A stretch of 64,000 nt of DNA from Engraulis encrasicolus (taxonomy: Eukaryota; Chordata; Actinopteri; Clupeiformes; Engraulidae), in the NCBI RefSeq assembly GCF_034702125.1, contig NC_085878.1:22223502-22287501 (forward strand), written 5' to 3'. Below, piece after piece: positions 12,829 to 23,971 of the stretch. The notes under the pieces are model-generated. The model was not told the origin of the DNA. It did no database searches and was given only the letters and a program-made list of their open reading frames with translations. The translations under genes and the position numbers were made by a program. Within the stretch, counting starts at the first letter, position 1. The number at the start of each line of letters is the position of its first letter.

Positions 12829-13751
12829 GAAGACCACACAAACACACGTGTATCTTCTGCATACGGCTGCTCTGTCTGTACCCATGGGGCTTAGGACCAA
12901 CCATTACTCCGTTTTTCATGCCTCCTGAGCAGACCGACTGAGCTTCGCTTTGGTGCCACGCGGTCGGCGTCCCTGAGAAACAGCATGTTTGTAACCTCGT
13001 ATTTCCCTGTGGACTGTGCGTAATTTAATCTGCAAAATAAACGTTAGCGTTTGGCAAGAGCGTGACTGAATCCAGTTACGGCGTGTTGTTTTTTTAGTCA
13101 GATTGGAGCGTAATCGCCAAGGCCGCGGATAGAGTTGCTTTACATACATTATGTAGAGGGGCGGTCTGTGTGTCTGTGTAATCAGGACTGCCACTGAAGC
13201 ACCAGCCTTTTTCTGCTGGATTACTGTGAGGCAGAAAGCCTTAACATCAAAGTTTGCACCCTCCATGCCCTCTGTCTTTTGTGAAGTTGTATAGACTTCT
13301 TTTTTGTTGTTGTGAAGGCCTATTCGTTGTTTGTTTATTTGTTTCTTCCTTTCCTTTTTTTCAAAGCAGACCACATTGTAAGTGTGTGATCTATCAATAC
13401 CCTCTACTTTCAAAGCTCGGTGAATGCTGCATATTGTTGAGGGACAGGGGGAGGCAGGCTGCTGAACTCCCAATGGCTGGTCCGCAGCAAAGAGAGAGAG
13501 AGAGACAAAGAGAGATAGAGAGTGAGGAAAAAGGACCATCTAATTCATGTGTTTATGTTCAATGAACACTCTCAAGGGCATCCAGTAATGCTGATTGCAT
13601 TTCCTGCGACTGTCAGGGAGCGACGCGAGCCAAGTGATGGCTCCAGATTAAAGAGGCCCTGCTGAGGTGCGAAGGGGAGGACTTCATTAAATCATTGACA
13701 CACTCTTCTCCTTCTTCTTTCTTTTTCTGTCCCTTTGTCGCTCTCTCGGTT

Positions 13752-13754
<3 letters not shown>

Positions 13755-13812
<58 letters not shown>
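13755..13812. repeat. (CT)n microsatellite
   Basis: About 29 uninterrupted CT units within a longer pyrimidine-rich stretch from 13700. Confidence 0.95.
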
Positions 13813-13817
<5 letters not shown>

Positions 13818-16269
13818 TCAACAAAACTGCATTAGACTTAGATATGCCAAACCCTCACCCCTCAGAAGCACCCACCATCTGTTTTTCAAAGCCAGTCTGG
13901 TGGTGCACACTTTTAAGCCATTTTTCATTTCTGTGGATTTTTCCTTCTTTTTTTATTTTTTCCTCGAAGACTAAGCCAAGGCTGAATTTCCTCATGATGA
14001 TCAGTGATGTGGCAATGGTGAATTCTCATTATGTCAACTCACACGCATTGTCTTTTTTTTTTACATACTGCTGCATGCGTGGCTAATAATGATAGATCTG
14101 CTGGCAAACCACAGCCGCGAACAACAGCCTTGAAGCCATCACACCATGATAGCCGTAGGATGGGGAGATATTGGTGAGGGGCTATGATGAGATTTATGAG
14201 TTTGGAAAAGCCAGAGGCAAGACAACCGAACCACATAGAGCAAGTAGGATGCTAAAATGCTAAGCCTTAGCTATATTCAGATATGCTATTCGCAATAGGC
14301 AATGATTTATACATCAGAACATTTTGTGTCGCAAACACAAAGTATAACCTGATTCTGGGGCTTAATTTTGACAGAGGAGCCTTTCATGCTGATTCGATTA
14401 GGAACGTTTTGTGTATTCGGTCCTTTGGAGTGATGTGAAAGCCTCTTTCGCAAACTCAATTTTCTGTTTACAGTTTCCTCCTTTTGCATGGAACCAGTAA
14501 CCCAGAAATTCCGCTTTATGGTAATTCGGTGTAAGGAAAAGCTGGAGGCCAAGATGAAATTTCATTGGTGACTTACAGTACAATTACATCAGCAGGCCTT
14601 GACTGCCTTTTTAAAAAGTGATGTTGACACGAAATATGGTAGCAGTCTCCCTCTAAAAATATTTAAAACTATTACTGGGTAGGCCTCCTGCATAATCTTG
14701 ATACAAAAAAGCAAGACATGGAACACATTTAACTGACATGTTTAGCCATGCGAATTCATTTCATGGATTTTTCACAACCCTTTTTTTACCTTATGTTAAA
14801 TGGATTTGCTTTTTTTACGTTTTGAGAATTTATATTTACAAGCTTAAAAAGATGGTGTTTACTGCACTTAATGGGCAATCTGATCAAGCCCCTGCTTAAG
14901 GTTTTCCACATAATGGACTACATGCCCCTACAATAAATACATTATTGATCCAAAAGGGAACATTTTGGAAACTGAATGAAGCTCATGTTGAAATCAATAA
15001 AAATCCATTGTTACCGAGGCAGGCAAGGATTTTCATTACTTACATTCTTCGTTACCCATGATAGATTAAGTAATGATCCCATTCCTTACAGTCACAGCCC
15101 CGAGTGAGACCTAATGTGAATCTGAAAGCAGATGGACTCACTAACGCCTTCAGTTTATGCCATGATGAGCATGGCGAGGAAGTGTGGGAAGACACCTCTA
15201 TTTTTTGCATCATACATCTCAAAATAACATTTTATCTTCATTATGTATCCCTGATTGCAACCAGGCACGAAACAGCAGGCTGAGGCTATCACATATTCTC
15301 ACCATTCAGACATGTTAATTATCTAGGCCTATCAGAGAAATTCAGCCAGCAGAGTCTCAAAAAAGTATCTTAAAGTTGCCGACTGCAAAACTCCTATAGG
15401 ATTACGCTGCTGCCACAGATAATGATGAATCTCACTGCAGAACTAAAACAGAGGCACTGTTAAAGGAAAGAAAAGTTCCTATTCCTCCTGTGACACTAGG
15501 AAAATGTGACAAGACTTTTATTCTATAATTATCCCACTGATATTGCAAAGGCTGAATGGTCTTTTAATTCACATTTTCATACATTATGGATCATAGGCCT
15601 ATAAAAAGAATGCAGATTGTGGAATGAAAAGGAGTGTTTAAGAAATGTGCTGGGAAACCATTAACATTCTGTGTCATTATTATATCTCTTCGTGTCACAT
15701 TTCCAGCAATGAAACTGGCCACTCGTGCCCAGTGTAACTGTTCTAGAGATTACCAATGTGTAAGAAAAAAAAAATCACACCTCCACAATCTTGCACTATA
15801 TTTATTTCTCTACACGCCTCTCCTCCAGTGCACAATTTAAGGTTATAGTTTTTGTTTTCCTGAGAGTTGGATTTGTTGTGTTTGTCTTGATCAGTTTTAC
15901 GCCCATTGGGAAAACTGCAAAAGCTGTGCACACTACTGTGAGCCTATGATAAAATCTGAATTTGAGAAACTAGACATCACTGAAGCAACCCGTCATTCAT
16001 CATCTGACCTCGGATTGGCATTGGCATTGAAATAGTTTCTTGAGATCCTGGTGAAAAAAGGAAACAAGAATAAAATGTATTATTGGTAAAAAAAGGCTGT
16101 GAGAAGTCTGGAGTGGTTATTTTGAATGCAATGAAATGAATGAAGACATGCGGCCTGTTCTCTGTGATGTGACAGCACTGAAGCACCATCTCATTTACAC
16201 CTCACCTCATATTCTACAGTTCTGACACATGACAGAGATGTATGTAAAGCACTGCAGTAGAAGACTGGA

Positions 16270-16500
16270 GTAGAAGTACAGCGCTATCTATCAATGTAAA
16301 AAAAAAAAACCCTTGGAAGTGCTCTTTGAACATTTTGTACTTTAATAGGCTATTATGAGAAGAAGAATTTGAAATTACTTCTCAAGTACTGGAAATAAAA
16401 GAAGACATTGCGACAAGCAGTGAAAGTAAAAGTATTTAAAAAGTATTACCAAAGTACTGAGAGTACAAGTACAACTAAGATTCGCTACTGGGCAAGTTAA
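16270..16500. repeat. Dispersed repeat rich in AAGTA/AGTACT units
   Basis: Many AAGTACT/AAAGTATT/AGTACAAG units end in AAGATTCGCTACTGGGCAAG, a block I associate with a dispersed fish repeat. The limits are approximate and no terminal repeats are seen. Confidence 0.35.
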
Positions 16501-16719
16501 GACTAATGGTTAACTTTATAATAGTAAAGGCAAAGGGTTCTGGCATCAACAGGTTACTCAGGGCATTTTCATAAAATAGGCTACTTACTTACGCACATGA
16601 ACATTTATCAGAGTAAAAACTACTACAGTACATATACATTCAGTAAATATGTAGTGAAGTAAACGTGAAAACAAAACCTAAGAAGGAAGTACAAATACTG
16701 CATTAGTAGGTTCACAGTG

Positions 16720-16860
16720 AACCTGATGAAGCGGCAGCGAAACGTGTTGTTCACGTAAATAAACTACCAGCATAGAAGACCAGTGTGCAGTGATTTATCT
16801 CTCTTTTACTTGGAATACTTTTACTGCACATCACCAGCACCTGGACAGTGGTTATGCACA
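16720..16860 (+). repeat. Dispersed repeat with GATGAAGCGGCAGCGAAACG core
   Basis: The block CCTGATGAAGCGGCAGCGAA and ACGTG is followed by AATAAACTACCAGC and GTGCAGTGATTTATC. The GAAACGT core is shared with the family at 5924 and 46385 (read on the opposite strand), which suggests a related retroposon tail. The limits are approximate. Confidence 0.35.
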
Positions 16861-17727
16861 GGAATTCTGCTATGAGTGCTGCATTTTAGTACTTGAGTGA
16901 TCAATTGTGGCTTGATGCTAATGGTACCATTTACTTCCAGTGATTGAGCTAAGCTATACTAATAATGTCAATCCAAGTTTTGAATACACTGAGAAGAAAA
17001 TTATATGCACATTCATGTGTATTGCTTGGAAATACTGCAAATATGTGAAAGTCGAAAAAGGGTGGACTATTTCTTGAAGGCTCTCGGTAATGTCATATCA
17101 ATGTGTTTATGATCTAGTTGAGTCTTTTCATCAAAGAGTGAATGGCCAATCTTCACAAAGAGGCTATGTAGTTCTATTTTGCTTTACATTTCTGGTCACT
17201 GAACACACACTGATCCTCTTCAAGTTCCACCTTCCACTTCATCTGAACTCCACTAAAACAGCAGCCTTGTTTAAACTGTCTAGACCAGCAGCCTGCTACT
17301 GCAGCGGCAGCACTAAAGATGCCAGGAAGCTGAAATGTCTGCTCTCCGTTCTGTATTGCTAAATAAAGGAAGACGTAATTTCATTGCCTTTATTAAATCC
17401 CAAGTCTTTATTTATTTAGAATGTGTACAACGGTACTCGTAGACTAAATCATGGTCATTGGCAAATAAACGCATTACCATGTGACTTAAAGCAGCTTTTT
17501 CAGAGATTATTAAAAGCAAAACGCACCTGAAATAAATTAAATCACCATCGATGTTCACCCAGTATAGGTGTAATTATCGCTGGCTATCAAATGTGCGCTT
17601 GATGGGAAATATTCACACACTGGAGAGGCGAGAGAGGGGGTGAGCACACCAAAGCCATATCATTTAACACAATTAAACTGCACTCCTGCTGATAATGAGT
17701 GGATACAGCGGATGGTAGCCTGTCGCG

Positions 17728-17832
17728 CGCGCTTGCGTGCGTGCGTGCGTGCCTGCGTGCGTGTGTGTGTGTGTGCGTATGCGCTCGCAAATATGCCTGT
17801 GTCTGTCTCTGTGCATGTGTGTGTGCGTGCAT
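17728..17832. repeat. (GT)n/(GCGT)n microsatellite
   Basis: CGCGCGCGC, then GCGT units, then a GT run and degenerate GTGT/CTGT to 17832. Confidence 0.9.
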
Positions 17833-18282
17833 GTCTCTCCACTGGGAGGCCAGAGCCTGTTTCTGCTGCTGCATTGTTAATGGACTGGCTGGCAGTTATG
17901 GCTGTTTTGGATGTCTAACAGGTGTTTGTATCCTAACAGGACATAGACAAAGGCTCTAAAATGTCCTCCCGCTCCCCTGCTCTTGTCTGTTTGTGTGGAG
18001 CACAATGTGAAATTCAAAGCTACAAGATGGCATAATGTCTTCATTCCAAGAATATAAAAGCGATCTAAGGTGAACTTGGCATCTTCTGCATCTACTTTTA
18101 AACATTACCGTATTCAAATAATCCACAGAGCTGAAAACATGCAGTGTCCATGACAACGTGAGAGGGCAAAATCTAGTCATCTTTTTTTTGCCAATGTGAG
18201 GTTCAAAGGCACAAGCACTTGTGTGGCTCGAGCACTCTCTATTTCAGCCTCAGGCATGGTTTGACCAAGCCACGGGTTAGAG

Positions 18283-18710
18283 CAGTTCCCAAACGTATTC
18301 TGCTGGGACCCCCTTTCGATCCAAGAAAATTATGTGTATTGCTAAACTTTAATTTGAAATTCACCCCAGGATAGGCCTACACTCACTAACCATACAAATC
18401 TTTTATTTTTTTGGCGGTTTTATCAGGCACAGGGCCGAATTATCCGTAAGGGCCAGCGGCACAGTGCCCAAGCCACCAACCGTTTTTGACCAGTGAAAGG
18501 GCACCCCAAGACACAAACTTAACAAATATTGTTCATGAAGGGGGCACCTGTGAGGTATAGTGCCCAGAGGCACCAAATTGGCTTAATACTGTCCTGCTCA
18601 GGCATGTGTAGGTTCATGTAGGAGTTGTAAGCAATCATCTCTCTGTGACCCCTCAACTGTTCCTCCCTGGTCCCCTTAGGGGGTCCCAACTCCCAGTTTG
18701 GGAAGCTCTG
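18283..18710. mobile_element. hAT-type MITE with a second hAT insertion inside
   Basis: It starts CAGTTCCCAAACG and ends CAGTTTGGGAAGCTCTG, with GGGACCCCC and GGGGGTCCC just inside. This is the CAGnGGTTCCCAAA terminal type of hAT elements. The flanks GGTTAGAG (18275-18282) and GGTTGGCG (18711-18718) agree at 6 of 8 bases. The interior is interrupted at 18430-18596. Confidence 0.65.
18430..18596. mobile_element. hAT-type MITE nested in the 18283-18710 element, 167 bp
   Basis: It starts CAGGGCCGAATTATCC and ends GCTTAATACTGTCCTG, imperfect inverted ends. The flanks ATCAGGCA (18422-18429) and CTCAGGCA (18597-18604) match at 7 of 8 bases. The insertion is therefore younger than its host element. 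Confidence 0.6.
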
Positions 18711-18937
18711 GGTTGGCGCAATAAGGTGATGACCCCAACGCTCCTGCTGTGAGGTCCTCTTGAAACAAAATTGTTGCCTTTTTTCCTCCAGCCTTAAAAT
18801 TGCATTTCCAAAATTGTTTCAGGGGCCCACTTACTTGTAAGAGGATTGGCGCTACTGAATTAATTTTGCCATCCACCAGCGGCTGATATTGCCCTAAACA
18901 GCATCTCCCTGCTGTCACAGGTGGCGCTATTAAGAGG

Positions 18938-18990
18938 CAGCGGTTCCCAAACTTTTTTTTCCTTGCAAACGCACCCCCTTGTGCATTTCA
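18938..18990 (+). mobile_element. Left end of a further hAT-type element (fragment)
   Basis: CAGCGGTTCCCAAACTTTTT is a classic hAT left end, followed by CACCCCC blocks. I did not find its matching right end. The GTGCACCCCCTTGTG stretch at 21459 may be a remnant of the same element after other elements inserted between them. Confidence 0.4.
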
Positions 18991-19049
18991 ATGTGGTTCG
19001 TGCACCCCCTAGTGAATGTTTTGGTGTGCTGATGGCCACGCAAGTATGG

Positions 19050-19812
19050 CTTCACTGCACCTGTGTGAAGTTGGCACCCCATATGTTGAAAATATGGATA
19101 AAAACATTTTGATTTGTTTGTGCATATTTGTGCACGATTGTGCAGGCAAAATTAGCGTTTGTGCACAAACCGTCTTAAAGATATTCAACTTCATGACCTT
19201 AATTGACCTTAGGTTATTCAGCACCCCATTAACATCCAAATGACTCGAAAATGGTTGGAATCGTTTGTGCTTTGTTTGTGCACGATTGTGCAGGCAAAAT
19301 TAACGTTTGTGTACAAACCATTTTTATGTTATTTTGTTTGCTTTTGCTATTTTATTTCTATATTTGGTAACACTTTATTTTAGGGATACATCTATTAGCA
19401 CTAATACATACAATGTTAATGCCTGCATAAGTAACTTTTAAGGCATGTACTAAGCAAACACTAAGGCCTACTAGGTCCTTACTAAGGTTAAATTGGTAAT
19501 AAATCCCTTATTGTGCATGAACAAGACATTTGTGAATACATGCCTAACAAATGTTTGATTTTGCTTTGTACATGCCTTATAAGTTACTTATACAGGAACA
19601 TTGTATGTATTAGTGCTAATAGGTGTATCCCTAAAATAAAGTGTTACCTATTATTTAAATCCTAAAAGTTAAATATCTTAAAGACGGATTGTGCACAAAT
19701 GCTCATTTTGCCTGCACAATCGTGCACAAACGAATCAAAATAGCCAACTATTATTCATATTTGCAACATATAGGGTGCCAACTTCACACAGATCTTCACT
19801 GCAATATGGGAT
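19050..19812. repeat. Large inverted repeat (arms about 150 bp) interrupted by a MITE
   Basis: The left arm (about 19050-19200) carries GTGTGAAGTTGGCACCCCAT, TTGTGCACGATTGTGCAGGC and CGTCTTAAAGATAT. The right arm (about 19668-19812) is its reverse complement with roughly 10-15% mismatch. A second direct copy of the TTGTGCACGATTGTGCAGGC block sits at 19276-19295. A separate palindromic element (19366-19648) occupies the middle. The whole resembles a foldback-type element with a later insertion. Confidence 0.65.
19366..19648. mobile_element. Palindromic MITE, 283 bp
   Basis: It begins GGTAACACTTTATTTTAGGG and ends with the complement. Inverted similarity continues inward (ATTAGCACTAATACATACAA against TTGTATGTATTAGTGCTAAT; GCATAAGTAACTT against AAGTTACTTATACAG). 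It is a fish-wide looking repeat; the target duplication is not clear. Confidence 0.75.
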
Positions 19813-19917
19813 ACCAAATCACAGCACATTATGCACAATCGTTTTGGGAAATCCTCATTTCCAATAGACCTGACCTGATCACAATGGAATCTGTTGCTTG
19901 AACTTGCTGCTACCTAA

Positions 19918-20318
19918 AGGACCAGTTCAGTCAATTTCAACATGCAGTTGTAATGCTCACACTACCCTGGACTTGTCAGTACCTGAGGTTTTTTTTTTCT
20001 TCTTCTTCAGCCTTTTCCGAGATCTTGGTTATTGTAATGGGGGCAGCGCTTTGTTTACATTTCAAAAAACATTTTTATTTATTCCCAAAAGCATCCAAAA
20101 GGAATATACACCATTAGCAGACAACTAGCAAACAGCGGTACCTTTTGGGAAAATATTTGGAGTAGGCCTATGTAAAAAAAAATTAAATGTAAAAAAAACG
20201 CTGCCTCCATTAGAATAGCTCATATCTCGTAAAGAGAAATGTGGTATCACCGGGTACTGACAAGTCAAGGGTAGTGTGAACAATACAACAGCATATTGAA
20301 ATTGACTGAACTGGTCCT
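19918..20318. mobile_element. Palindromic MITE, 401 bp
   Basis: The left end AGGACCAGTTCAGTCAATTT and the right end are reverse complements. Similarity extends some 70 bases inward (CACACTACCCTGGACTTGTC against GACAAGTCAAGGGTAGTGTG). The middle is AT-rich and lacks a coding frame. Confidence 0.75.
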
Positions 20319-20350
20319 AATGTTCATTACGTAATGATGTATAAAAGCAC

Positions 20351-21434
20351 ATACAGCTCCAGGCCTTTTTATTAGAATACCATGAAAAAGTTGATTTATT
20401 TCCATAATTCCATCAATAATGTTAAACTGTCATGGATTGTAGATTCATGGCCCAGTTTTTTAACTATTCCAATCATTATTTTTTTTCTTTTTATACACGT
20501 TGGCCTTCCAGCTCAAAAAACCCATGAATTGGGGAATTCGCATTATTAGAATATTATTATAAAATCACATTTTTCTTCATCAAAATTCGGGTCACATTAA
20601 CTCAGTTGAAATTTGGTACTTTCTACATAACATGCAATGGTCAATACTTGGTTAGGACATTCTCTGTCTTCATAATGGCCATGATGCGTTTAACATTGAA
20701 GTCAATGGCAAAAACAGTGCATGGGAGTTATGGAAGCCCAGATATCCTTGATGCTTTGCTGTCAGCTGTTCTTGTTTGTTGACCTGGTGCCCCACACTTC
20801 CCTCTTCAATATACCCAAAGATTTCCATGCCACGTTTTGGTGTTAACTCACCAGTTTAATTCTAACTCAACAGAAATTAAACCCCATTCATTTTCAATGG
20901 GGTTTCATTTCTGGTTATTTAGAATTAAACTGGTGAGTTAGCGCCAAAACGTGGCATGGAAATCTACAGGGTATATTGAAGAGTGAAGTGTGGGGTACCA
21001 GGTCAACAAACAAGAACAGCTGACAGCAAAGCATCAAGGATATCTGGGCTTCCATAACTCCCATGCACTGTTTTTGCCATTGACTTCAATGTTAAACGCA
21101 TCATGGCCATTATGAAGACAGAGAATGTCCTAACCAAGTATTGACCATTGCATGTTATGTAGAAAGTACCAAATTTCAACTGATTTAATGTGACCCGAAT
21201 TTTGATGAAGAAAAATGTGATTTTATAACAATATTCTAATAATGCGAATTCCCCAATTCATGGGTTTTTTGAGCTGGAAGACCAACGTATATAAAAAGAA
21301 AAAAAATAATGATTGGAATAGTTAAAAAACTGGGCCATGAATCTACAATCCATGACAGTTTAACATTATTGATGGAATTATGGAAATAAATCAACTTTTT
21401 CATGGTATTCTAATAAAAAGGCCTGGAGCTGTAT
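20351..21434. mobile_element. 1.08-kb near-symmetrical palindromic element
   Basis: The left arm (20351 to about 20880) and right arm (about 20905-21434) are reverse complements over nearly their whole length with only scattered differences. Examples are ATACAGCTCCAGGCCTTTTT at 20351 and its complement at 21434, and GAATTGGGGAATTCGCATTA at 20525 and its complement near 21245-21262. A short centre (CCCATTCATTTTCAATGGGG) is itself palindromic. TA at both ends of a CAGCTCC...GGAGCTG core would suit a Tc1/mariner-type duplication, but no transposase frame exists. The transcript of either strand would fold into a hairpin with arms of about 520 bp. Confidence 0.85.
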
Positions 21435-22319
21435 ATCAGCAATTGCTCTATTCAGCTGGTGCACCCCCTTGTGACATGCCGTGCACCTAAAAGTTGTCTT
21501 AAAACCAACATAGCATCATGCCAATGCGTTTGGATAACGCGCCAGCTTGAACCATCTATCGCGTGCTCCGCAACTTTTCATGTTAGGTCATGCTGTACAA
21601 TGCCCTGTGAAAGGTTAGGACTAGGGGTGGCTTTGGCACAATTTTGCCATTTTCCTTGCTTGTTTCACTGTTTTTGGTGAAAGTTTTGTGGCGGAAACGC
21701 TGCTTTACTAACAGTTTATAGGGTTAGGGATGGTTTTGGTCAGGGCACAGCTTAGCATTTTCAAGTTTAGCAAAAGTACTGTAATTCTCTGCGACCATGG
21801 GAAAAGTACTTGCCTTGCACGAGCCTGGCCGTTGCACCAAAACGCGGAATACAATAGCATGAAATACAGTAACATGCCAGTCTTTTGAAAATCATTAAAG
21901 AAAAATATTTGAAAAACAATTTCTAAGTGTAATTTGTGCGTCAACATAGCTTAACACAGCCTTGTAGCCCCAGATAAGCCAGGGGCAAAGTCATTTGTTC
22001 AACTTGGAGTTTAGAAGGAACATGTTTCTTCAAAACCATTTGTGACCGTGGAAAGATTTCGCTTTCATTTCATTAGTTCACTCTCTGAAATTTGGATTAA
22101 GCATGCATGCATACATCTTCGTTCTCGCTGGAGAACGGACTTCTCGTAAACGTGCCACTCCCGCAGGAGAGTGGCTGTCCACGCGGTGGTCTGATCATCA
22201 AAGTGCTTCACGGGGCCGCAGGGACCACTGCACTCAAGGAGGTGAGATAGATTATGTGGTGTATTGGGCATGATCGCTGGCCGTGGTGCTGAAGTACTGC
22301 CACGGTAGTATATAGTATA

Positions 22320-22398
22320 ATATTTGAATGGCTAGTGATTCTGGAAAACCACTAGCCACAGTGGCCGGTGGGTGAAAAAGTTAATGTCAAGCCCTGGT
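22320..22398. repeat. Fragment of a dispersed repeat
   Basis: GGCTAGTGATTCTGGAAAAC is followed by CACTAGCCACAGTGGCCGG and AATGTCAAGCCCTGG. It contains a GGCTAGTG/CACTAGCC hairpin and ends like the right terminus of a hAT element. No left end was found. Confidence 0.35.
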
Positions 22399-22578
22399 AT
22401 ACACCAATATCAACGGTAGCTCTCATTGAGGAGTAACAGGACAGGTTATAGACTATATTGACTATTTAGAGATTAACAGGAAGGTTTTTGAGGGAATTTG
22501 TTGGTCATGAGACCGCGCAGAAGCAATAAATGCTCCGTCTATTTTCTGGCTGAAGAGGGAGCTTACTCTATGCTGTGT

Positions 22579-22646
22579 ACCAGACGGTAGTGTGTGTAGC
22601 TCTGCTCCGCCAGGGGTGCACCGAAGCTACGCACACACTATCTGGT
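22579..22646. repeat. Imperfect hairpin, 22-bp arms
   Basis: ACCAGACGGTAGTGTGTGTA with GCT pairs with AGCTACGCACACACTATCTG and GT around a loop of about 23 bases (two mismatches). It could be a MITE remnant. A small-RNA precursor shape is possible but unsupported. Confidence 0.55.
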
Positions 22647-22734
22647 GTGAACCAGGCTATGACTTTTACTATAGCACCGCCTATGTTTGCAGCTCTCTAT
22701 GACCAACAATTCAGCTGCTCAACCCGCAGAGTGA

Positions 22735-22900
22735 CTGCAGACTGTGACTCAAGCACTCTATTTTGGCCTTGTCAGGCACAGTTTGACCAGGTCACGATGT
22801 GTGAAGAAGTAGCTGTAGCTTTTTCAGCCTCTAAAATCTCATTTCTAACATCGTTTCAGACAGAGGTCCATCTACTTGTAGTTTTCAAATAACTCAAAAC
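22735..22900 (+). repeat. Copy B of the local repeated unit
   Basis: It carries GCACTCTATTTTGGCC, CAGGCACAGTTTGACCAGGT, TTTTTCAGCCTCTAAAATCT and TCGTTTCAGACAGAGGTCC, then CTACTTGTA. These are in the same order as in copy A, without the hAT insert. Confidence 0.5.
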
Positions 22901-22936
22901 TTGTGTGTGGCTCAGGTGCTCTACTTCAGCCCAAGG

Positions 22937-23415
22937 CAGGCCTGGACTGGAAATCTGGCATACAGGGCATTTCCTGGTGGGCTGACTCTTCTCAGGGGCC
23001 GAGGCTGTTGCCTTTTTTTGTCTTGAACACTATGCCACAATAGTAGTAGTAGTAGTAGTAGCCTTTATTGTCCCCAAGGGGAAATTCGTTCTCACCACAC
23101 AGGGTGCAGTCGCCGCAGGAGCAGCGTCCATAAGAACACCCGTCAACCCACCTGTAAATTACATGTATAATACAGTATAAGACAAGGGAAGGGAGGGGTA
23201 GGGTAGACATGGACCAGGCAGGTAGACAGGCGGCATTAAGAAAGCATAGTAACAACATAGGGAGAGGAGAGGGGGAAAAGTCTCATACCAAATTATGGTG
23301 GGCACTATATGAAGACATACGTTAAAAAAAGCTCAGCAGATCAGCACATTTAAGCACATGTAGAGGTTTCTGTTTAAAAAGGCCCAGACCTTTTTATGAT
23401 CGCAGTCCAGCACTG
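22937..23415. mobile_element. hAT-type MITE carrying a LINE tail insertion
   Basis: It starts CAGGCCTGGACTGGAAATC and ends GATCGCAGTCCAGCACTG. The flanks GCCCAAGG (22929-22936) and GCCCGAGG (23416-23423) match at 7 of 8 bases. It is interrupted from about 23040 to 23280 by a retrotransposon 3' fragment. Confidence 0.7.
23041..23280 (-). mobile_element. 3' end of a non-LTR retrotransposon with (CTA)n tail
   Basis: TAGTAGTAGTAGTAGTAG is followed by CCTTTATTGTCCCCAAGGGG and AAATTCG. Read on the minus strand this ends in AATTTCCCCTTGGGGACAAT and AAAGG, followed by a short-unit tail, the usual 3' form of CR1/L2/Rex-like LINEs and their SINE partners in fish. The left limit is the tail; the right limit is approximate and no reverse transcriptase frame is present. 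The exact clade is not certain. Confidence 0.55.
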
Positions 23416-23825
23416 GCCCGAGGCATAATTTGACCAGGCCACGTGTTAGAAGTACTCAACAGCAATGACCCCCATCTCCCCACTGTGAAAAAGTCCTCTT
23501 ATGAGCCACAGATGGCATAAGCTCATCTCCGAGACTGAGCATCACCCTCTCTCTGCTGTGCCATCCTCAGGTGACATTTCTCAAGCCCTGGGTGAGTTAT
23601 GGCCTGTTCCCCCTTAATGAGGACGGTGGTCGCTAATGCATGTCTCGGCAGTCGAAGACACTCTCGCTCGCGTCAGAATCCATAATTAATATGAATTATT
23701 TTCTAATGTGTTTATTGTTTTGCATCAATGACTCCGACGCTTTAATCTTGTATAAGAGCCGAGAGGTGCCAGAGAGCAGAAGACACATAAGGTTTTGTGC
23801 TTTGCCATCTCCTCGTCTCTTCCCT

Positions 23826-23866
23826 TCTCTCTCTCTCTGTCTCTCTCTATCCCCCTCTCTCTCTCT
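23826..23866. repeat. Imperfect (CT)n microsatellite
   Basis: CTCT blocks broken by GT and CCCC. Confidence 0.85.
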
Positions 23867-23971
23867 CGTGCTGTGCTCACGCAGTGATTTCAGTGAGATA
23901 TTAAAAGGACGGACCTGGAAGGACACATGCAAAGGTCACAAGACTGTGCACCTTTTCCGACACTGCTGATT

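Larger units (their letters stand above)
12829..18212. other. Mostly unique AT-rich DNA, possible conserved non-coding stretch
   Basis: Apart from the CT tract (13755), the repeats at 16270 and 16720 and the GT tract (17728), nothing is annotated. 17370-17590 is repeat-poor with many ATTA and AAATAAAC motifs, an enhancer-like look. Confidence 0.3.
18213..18920 (+). repeat. Copy A of an old local repeated unit (split by hAT insertion)
   Basis: It shares blocks with 22735-22900 and 22905-23560: GGCATGGTTTGACCAAGCCACG, then TGCTGTGAGGTCCTCTTG and CCTCCAGCCTTAAAATTGCA, then TTGTTTCAGG and CCACTTACTTGTA. Identity is only moderate. The hAT element at 18283-18710 sits inside this copy. Confidence 0.5.
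22905..23560 (+). repeat. Copy C of the local repeated unit (split by hAT and LINE insertions)
   Basis: GGTGCTCTACTTCAGCCC continues after the insert as GAGGCATAATTTGACCAGGC and CACGTGTTAGAAG, then CTGTGAAAAAGTCCTCTTA. The order matches copy A, but the 3' part diverges. Confidence 0.45.
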
